Shown: positions 57,400 through 64,000 of the stretch, one piece after another
Numbering within the stretch: the stretch's first letter is position 1
How the letters are laid out: each line of letters starts with the position of its first letter
NCBI GenBank assembly: GCA_020912385.1
Contig: CP087209.1
Span: 2,666,001-2,730,000, forward strand
Length of the DNA: 64,000 nucleotides
DNA from: Neofusicoccum parvum
Lineage: Eukaryota > Ascomycota > Dothideomycetes > Botryosphaeriales > Botryosphaeriaceae
Reading direction: 5' to 3'
Made by a program: the position numbers and the translations under genes
The notes under the pieces: model-generated
The model's database searches: none
Told to the model about the DNA's origin: nothing
Seen by the model: the letters and a program-made list of their open reading frames with translations, nothing else

Positions 57400-60177
57400 T
57401 GACCGCATCTCCTCACCGGAAACTCGGGCGTCTTTGGCGAAAACAACAACCACTTTCTACTTTGTCTGGGGGAACTTTCCAAGCTGCATTTACGAGTGGC
57501 AATCTCCTTTTTCGTGTGTTTTCTGGGTACGATGAAAGTTTTCTCTCCTTTCCGCGTCTGCTTTGTGTCACAGGGTCTTCTATGCAAGCGAGGGTTTCTT
57601 TTCCTTTTCTCAAATCTCTCAGTGCGTCTCTCTCCATAAACAGCTCTCTAGCAACTCTTTGTGCGTGTATGTTGGTGCAAGCGAAGGAAGCGCGGTATAT
57701 CGATGGGCTGCAGAAAGAAGGAGTCTTTTGGTCGAGGGGCATTAGTAGCTAGACATCCCGGGCAATGTCTTCCTCCTCCTTCCGTCCTCTCTTTCTCCCC
57801 ACATGCCTCTCATTTGAAGGGTCTTCCGCTATCTCCATCAGAGGCATTTTCTTTTTTGTCATAAGTGTTGGCGCAGGTTCTCAAGTCCTCTCCAGTAGCG
57901 TGCGGTCGATTCTTATTTTCTCTTTCTGTGTTTATTTTTCCTTTATTGGCTTTTTTTTGTCGTCGTCGACGTATCGCGTGCGCGTATGGGAACGCGGAGG
58001 AGGCATTAGAGCAAGGGCAAGGCTGGCCACAGTGTCCTTTGTTTTTTTTGGGGTATCACATTTTGTGCTTTTCCAGTCCGCTATTCTTTTTGTCCAACAC
58101 CGCTCTAATTCTCAGGCATTTGGAAATTATCGGAGGGACTCTGTTTTGAGAGAGAGCTAGCAGGAATCAAAAGCGATTGCCAGCAACACCCAACACTTAG
58201 TGTCAATTGCATATTCTCGGTGACTGCATTTGATTTGTCTGTATAGGCTTACGCTGTTTTAGGGGCTGGGCTTCTCGGCGGGCGAGTGAGGAGCACCTGC
58301 ATCCGGCCATGGCGGCCGTAGTCCTCGCACAAAAGGGCAACGAGCTTCTCTGGTCGATGGGTACGCCCCTGGAAGCGGCTCAACGAAGATCCAACAGCAC
58401 AGATGTGGATGTTTTGGGTAAATAAGCACAGGCGTCATTCGTCGATTGGGAGCGAATGAAATCCGACCTCGTGGCAGAGGGGTTAGCAGCAGGTGCCAGT
58501 ATGCGCAAGCAAGCGGCAGCAAGGAATTTTTTTTCTCATGGGGTCGCTCGAGTGCCACAAGTTTCAGCATCCGCATCTTGCATCACTCATCTATGTAACT
58601 GCCTGTCTGGCGCAGCGCGCCAAACAGAGAAGACGTGCAGGGTGCAGATTTTAGCACCAAATCATCAAAGCCGTACAACAAAAAAAACTTCCCACCGACA
58701 CATAAGACCCAAGACCGAGCCAGACAGAGACGACCGGAGGCGCAGTAAGTCAAGCCGACACCGATGATCGGAGCGCGGTTCTGCTCTCCTAAATCCTATT
58801 GCATCCACTGCTGCAGTCCCGGGCCGTCGAACCAGACAAGGCTAGCATACCAATGAACATCATCGTCCATCCCAATTGCCCCCCCGGGCGCGCGCCGCGC
58901 GCCACCCCAAGCCGGGGCGCATACGAGATCTTGCTTGCCTTGGGGCCAATATCGCATGGACGTATGGGAGGGGTGGATGGGTTTAGCTGGCGCGCCGTTA
59001 TCATAAGGGGCAGGAGGGATTTGGGGGGGAGGGGGATGGGGGTGCTGCGGGAGTACGAGGGCATGCGTGTGCGTTGTGTGGTGGGCGTCACCACGGCACC
59101 GCGGCTGCCGCCGCCGCCAGCGCCCCAAGGTGCCAGGCCGCCCGTTGTGCCGGCGCGAAACGAAGGTGGTGGCTTGGTTGGCGAGCGTTGGCTGGCGCGC
59201 TTTGGCGCGATGCATGGGGGAGAGGGTGGGATGTGTGCGGCGGCGGCGGCTTGCGAGAGCGTATGGGATGTGTTTGCCTGGAAGGAGCGAGTGGGGAGGG
59301 GGCGCGAGGCATGAAGCATGCCATTCGCAGGCAGAGCGCTGTGGATGTCCGCTCGGATAGGTCATACCGCATGACTTATTGGACAGCTGATCGACTCCTT
59401 TTGTTTATTGACGGTACGTCGTGTGTACTTTTTGGATCTCGACGGCTTCCGCGGTGCCTGCGGCCAGCATCCTCACCGCTGCCTGGTGTGCCGGCTGGCC
59501 TGCGGCCGCGGGCAAGCAACGAGGCTAATGCGAGCGGCGGGTGCATGATGCAGGTGGCCCGACGCACGCTGGTGGTTTGGCAGCCAGCGCTGGCCGCCGC
59601 ATGCTGGAAGAGGACCGAAGTGTCTCTCACTGCGGTCATGAGGTGCGCGCGGTGATAAGGGCTGGCAGGGAGTGGCAGCCGGACTAGCAGGCACGTCCAC
59701 GCTGCGCGAGCCTCGTGGACAGCTGGGTCGCCTTCTAGCCCATCCTTGGACGCAGTTGCAGTTGCAGGCGCCAGGCTTTGATTCCTCCCAACACTGTCTT
59801 CGGTTACTTCCCGGGAACATTCCTTCTGTGATCTCCTCGTCCGGCAGCACGACGGCCAACCTTGCAACTGCGCGAGGCGGCGGCCAAACGTGATTTCTTT
59901 TTCCCAGAACGAAGGCCAGAGAGACTGCGGCCCAGCGAGCGCCGCATTGGCGCGTCCGTAATACGCAATGGCTGGGAGGAAACCGCTCCGTGCTGCAGCA
60001 CTTCGATCAGATTGACGTTTCGGCATCGCGGGCAGGTGACGAGGAGGGCCGCCGGGACGGCCTCGCTTGTGCGGGGCTTAGTCAGCCACACTGAATTTCG
60101 ACAAGCGACTTTAGCACCACCCGCGCAGCCCGTCTGAACCTGACCTCGACAACCTCCGACTTTCGACATCAATCAAA
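57400..60177. other. Intergenic region with T/C-rich 3' flank
   Basis: About 2.8 kb. The part 57400-58150 is strongly T/C-rich on the plus strand, probably a long 3' UTR of the BNI4-like gene. 58.8-59.4 kb is G-rich. No coding family was recognised. The last 150 bp are the promoter and leader of eS25. Confidence 0.5.
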
Positions 60178-60922
60178 ATGGTACGCCGCCATCCACCGCC
60201 CTGCGCTCTCAACCCGCCATGCTGACAATCATCCGCGCAGGCGCCCGCTGCTACTGGAGGCAAGAAGCAGAAGAAGAAGTGGTCTAAGGGCAAGGGTACG
60301 TCCACCTCCGCCTGACCCCCCTCCCTCCCCCGGCGAGAGCACGAACATCGCAAAATTCATCGCGGAAACACGGCCCATCGCGCGAGACGTCCGGCCGCTC
60401 GTTCTCTGACTGCCCGCTCTCACCCCACCTCCCGCACACACGCCAAGCACGTCCGCCGCAACGAAGACTCCGGAGGAGAGCGGAAGAAGACGAAGAGAGG
60501 AAGAAGTTGCGCTGACATGTTCTTTTCCGCATTGCAGTCAAGGACAAGGCCCAGCACGCCGTTGTCCTCGACAAGACCACCAACGACAAGCTCCAGAAGG
60601 ATGTTCAGTCGTACCGCCTGATCACCGTTGCCACCCTCGTCGACAGATTGAAGATCAACGGCTCGCTCGCCAGGAAGGCGCTCGCCGATCTCGAGGAGAA
60701 GGGCCAGATCAAGAAGGTCGTCGGTCACAGCAAGCTCCAGGTCTACAGTGAGTAGCCCCTCTCCAGCCCGCGTTCGCCACCCCACCAGTCCGTCACCCGA
60801 CACGACCCATGCCGCTCGGATCAGACGCTGGTGGGACACGGTCGAAACCCACATACGCATGTTGGAGGAGACAGTCACTGACGTGTGCTTTCTTTGCAGC
60901 CCGCGCTGTCGGTCAAGAGTAA
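60178..60922 (+). CDS. RPS25: 40S ribosomal protein eS25
   Basis: Four exons, 60178-60180, 60241-60295, 60538-60747 and 60900-60922, give 96 residues. Exon 1 is just the ATG, interrupted at once by a GTACGC intron, a layout common in ribosomal protein genes. The protein reads APAATGGKKQKKKWSKGK, then VKDKAQHAVVLDKTTNDKLQ, SYRLITVATLVDRLKINGSL, and ends VYTRAVGQE. It is a small-subunit head protein of the cytosolic ribosome, needed for some IRES and RAN initiation in other systems. The pyrimidine-rich leader fits a ribosomal gene. Length is normal (yeast 108). Confidence 0.96.
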
Positions 60923-61661
60923 ATGCGTTTCCGGTGTGGATGAAAAAGGCGGCGTGATGAACGGGTTTCCTTTTGCGGTTCAGAATCCAAAGCGGGTCTT
61001 TCCATTATGAGGGGCGTCTTTGCCTTTTTTCGGGGAAATCATTTCGAACAATTCCAACGAAATCGGGAGACAAAACATTCGGACTACTTTGTGAAATAGT
61101 CTGGGGATGACGGACGAAAAATATCCAAAACGTGATGGGAATTCACGCTTGAGTTTGATAAAGACACCATGGGCTTTTCCTACTCTTTAGGCCGCAATGC
61201 AATGGACCACGAGATTCTCGCCGTCAAAAACACACGTGCCCCTCGGACTTGACTGGTGTCCTGTGACGACTCTTCCACGATGTTGTTCGGGTCTTCCCGG
61301 CCTGCTTGGTTCCTTCGTGAAACGGCTTGGTGGAAAGTTTGGACGGCTGGGAGGTGTAACAGGCTTATCGCGACCACGGTCTCACTGAAATGAAGCACCT
61401 GAAACATTTGGAATAGGCATGCATAGCAATGCCTTCCTCGACTCTCCAGTAGCAGTCAGATTGAGCCACGGAGTATATTCCCTTCAACATTCAATGCCCG
61501 CTGATAACTCAAATGCGCTATGCAAGTACACACATACTACAACGCCACTCATTTCCCACACAGCTTCCCGCCACTATCTTGACATTCTAGTGTCAAAATC
61601 ACATTCATGCGCCGAGAAGTAGGGTGGGGAAAAAAAATCTCCCAGGACGTCACCGCTTGCC
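60923..61661. other. Convergent intergenic region
   Basis: The 739 bp hold two 3' UTRs; AT content is moderate. No gene was recognised. Confidence 0.5.
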
Positions 61662-62856
61662 TCATTTTTTCCCCGCATCCTCCTTCTTCGCATCCTTCTT
61701 GCCTTTCTTCTTCCGCCCCTTCCCCCTCTTCGGCCGCAGGTCCTTCGCCTTCTGGCACAGCTCCCTCCGCGGCAGCTTCTCCAGCCACCCCTCCTCGCGC
61801 ACCACCTTGCCCACGGCCACGTAGTCCTTGCCCGTCTCGCCGCCGAACACGCGCGCCCAGCCGTCGATCACGTCGGCGACCTTCTTGCGCGCCTCGCGCC
61901 GCTCCTTGGCGTTGCGGTTCTTGATCTCGGCGGGCGTGAGGGTGGGCTCGGGGTCGGCGGCGGGGTCTGAGGAGGTGGAGGTGGAGCTGGAGCTGGATGT
62001 CGAGGGCTCGTCTTCGATGGGGATGTACATGTCCTCGATGCCGCGGAGGTCGGGCGTCAGGTCTTCCTCGAAGCAGCCCGTCACGAAGGCGCGCGCGGCG
62101 TCGCGGCCGGCGAAGAAGTGGTAGCCGCCGCCGGGGCCGTAGCTGTGTTGGTGGGGTGGTCAGTTGGGGGTTTCGAGACTCGCGGCTTTGGGCTGTGGCG
62201 ATTGATGTGGATGGGCGGTGCCGGTAGGGTTCACGGATGGCAATGGGTGGTGGAAGGGTGGTATACGTGTATCAGTGAGTGATGTTGGGGATAAAAGGAA
62301 TGTGCTGAGCCGAACTTACAAGTGGACGCCGGGAGTGACGTCGTAGATGGTGCCATTGAGCGCAAGGTAGATGGGCTTCGAGGGGTCTGAGCCATCGTAG
62401 GCGGCAAGCTGCTCGTCTGTCAGGAGGACAGGGCCCCTCTGCAATTCAAGTTAGCAATTACCAATTCCTCACTCCGCTCTTCCCAGCCTCTCCGAGGTTT
62501 ACACTCCAGATGGCAGCTGCTCTCACACGCCCTCTAAGAACTATCGGGAGCCAGAATCTATATCCTCCTTTCCCCGAAACCCACCCTGCACCAGATAGTA
62601 ATGTGAGCAAAGGAAAATTGCCGCAACTCACCATCCACGCTTGAATCCCCTTCACCTGAGCGAACCACGGCCGCCACCCCCAAAACAGTGAGTCGCCCGT
62701 CACGTACCAGCTCAGCACAAAGTTGAGCAGCAGCAGCCCACCTAACACCCGCAGCACGTCCAGCACCGTCACTTTACCGATTTCCTCCGCTTCCGGGGAA
62801 GAAGAGGAGCGGCGCTTGCCCTGCTTCCCGTCTACGGGAGCTTTTGCGTCCGCCAT
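61662..62856 (-). CDS. Cytochrome b5-like / MAPR-type heme-binding membrane protein
   Basis: Three exons, 62632-62856, 62320-62438 and 61662-62142, give 274 residues. After a polar start (MADAKAPVDG) there is one membrane span at about 30-50 (LRVLGGLLLLNFVLSWYV). The b5-like domain runs from residue about 76 to 165: RGPVLLTDEQLAAYDGSD, KPIYLALNGTIYDVTPG, YGPGGGYHFFAGRDAARAF. This matches the membrane-associated progesterone receptor (Dap1/PGRMC) class, which binds heme through Tyr rather than two His and helps P450 enzymes such as Erg11. The C-terminal 50 residues are very basic (KRGKGRKKKGKKDAKK). All exon phases agree; the ER is the likely location. Confidence 0.88.
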
Positions 62857-64000
62857 TGCCTCGGCGCCCTTCTCCTGCTCTTGTTCCTGCCGCGCGGATA
62901 TCCGCTTTTATTCCGCCCTGGCGTTATGTATGTGCGTGGTGGGCGTGATTCGCTATCGCGTGCCTGGACCGTACAGGCAGGCGTCGTGTAGCGGCGAGAA
63001 CGAGATCGCTTCGGTCTCTCGCGGACGAGATGCGGACGTGGAAGGGCACGGAGTGGCGCAGGCTTATGCGAGGGCCCTGGGGAGTTGACGTCTCAAAACC
63101 GGGAGGCTGGTCGGGGACCCGAGAGGGCGAAGGTCTCCCCCGAACGAGCTGCTCTGGCTCAAAGCTACGTAGCTGGCTGGGTCCTTGCAACGCGGAAGCC
63201 TTGCGCGCGCGCAAACTCCCCGCAACGAGCGGAAGAACGAGGGTGGAAGAGAGAAGAAGAGACAGAGAGCGCGAAGGTGAAAAGGAAGAAGTGGACAGAT
63301 GTCTCCAGCACCGCGCGCGCTCGCTCCCCGTTTCACGGTGACGGAATCTCTCCACCCTGCGAGGTTTCCGTAATTATCTCCGACCCGCCGACACGCTCGC
63401 CCACCAAAGCTTCTAGAAGCGAGAGGAGGGCCCCTGGCTCGCGCTCCGGCTGACGGCTTATCTAATCGCTCGCCTCCGATTGGGCGGGGCACAGGGGCTC
63501 GCTTGGAGCTGCTGCTTTGCCCGCCTCCCTTCGCTGCCTGTCTTGCCAGCGGCCTGCTCTTCCTGCAAGCCACAAACGGCTGGTCTGAACCGTGGTAATG
63601 GGTTTCTGATGATTGTCGATCTTCGACGGATCTGCCGCAGCTGGGCTTAGAATTTCCAACGTCGCCTCGTCGTCCGCGACGTGGCTTCCCACCTGCAATC
63701 GATGGCACACTAACTTCCATTCAAGCCACAGCCACAATGATGCAGCTATCCGACTGTGCCTATCAAATCCTTCTCCGGATGATGGGAGGCTGGTGTCGCT
63801 GTAAATGAGATTTAGATCAAAATCGTTTCAAGTACATATCTCGTGTGCCTGTCGGGCAGAGAGTTCGAGAGCTTCTGTCTGTCCTCTTCCAACCCAACCA
63901 GATAGCTTCGGTAAAGAATCGTACACTTCGTCATTCAGGGACCGCTGCCCATGACCCACGTGGCCTGCACTCCGCACCTTCGGTTTCCAATGTTCTATGC
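62857..64000. other. Intergenic, right edge
   Basis: About 1.1 kb upstream of the MAPR-type gene. The first 400 bp are the presumed promoter. No gene or start of a gene was recognised before the window ends. Confidence 0.5.

Noticed and set aside
1..64000. CRISPR array, prophage or bacterial operon features
   Set aside because: The window is eukaryotic with spliced genes; the only tandem repeats are a coding minisatellite and a CTG microsatellite.

Overview
The window is nuclear DNA of a filamentous ascomycete (Pezizomycotina, possibly a Dothideomycete). The evidence is short introns of about 50-110 bp with GT..AG ends and CTNAC-like branch sites, ascomycete-specific protein families (DUF3455, cupredoxin/GPI serine-rich protein, FAPTRDCPPDG-type protein, BNI4-like protein, LCHN/DUF4484 protein), and a single dispersed 5S rRNA gene. 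Seventeen protein-coding genes can be supported. For fourteen complete spliced models I joined exons by hand and checked that the coding length is a multiple of three; a fifteenth spliced gene runs off the window edge and two genes are single-exon.

Layout. 0-24 kb: a secreted DUF3455 protein running off the left edge; a divergent pair of membrane-traffic genes (Golgi CASP/COY1 and a Vps3-type CORVET subunit); a small GFA-type zinc protein; a DENN-family (LCHN/Anr2) protein; an F-box protein; a GPI-anchored cupredoxin; the kinetochore/Fanconi histone-fold protein CENP-X (MHF2); and an unusual MIF-domain protein. 24-27.3 kb is gene-free and contains a degenerate dispersed repeat. 27-34 kb: mitochondrial phosphatidylserine decarboxylase, divergent from a HERP-like ER ubiquitin-domain protein, then a mitochondrial PP2C phosphatase. 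34.7-41.4 kb: two members of one multi-pass membrane family flank an MFS (DHA1-type) transporter and translation factor eIF1; the second family member seems to have lost its last membrane segment.

41.5-47.8 kb is the most distinctive block: a 5S rRNA gene with its pol III terminator, a FAPTRDCPPDG-family protein with an acidic tail, a single-pass membrane protein with a 5-residue tandem repeat, and, divergently, a helical-repeat/coiled-coil protein fused to an apparently intact subtilisin domain. This recalls protease-gated cell-death or allorecognition loci of fungi, but the assignment is a hypothesis. 47.8-55 kb is a long GC-rich interval without a recognisable gene. 55-63 kb: a BNI4-like bud-neck/PP1-docking protein, ribosomal protein eS25, and a cytochrome-b5/MAPR-type membrane protein.

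Most genes are conserved housekeeping genes in no functional order. The accessory character is concentrated at 40-48 kb.
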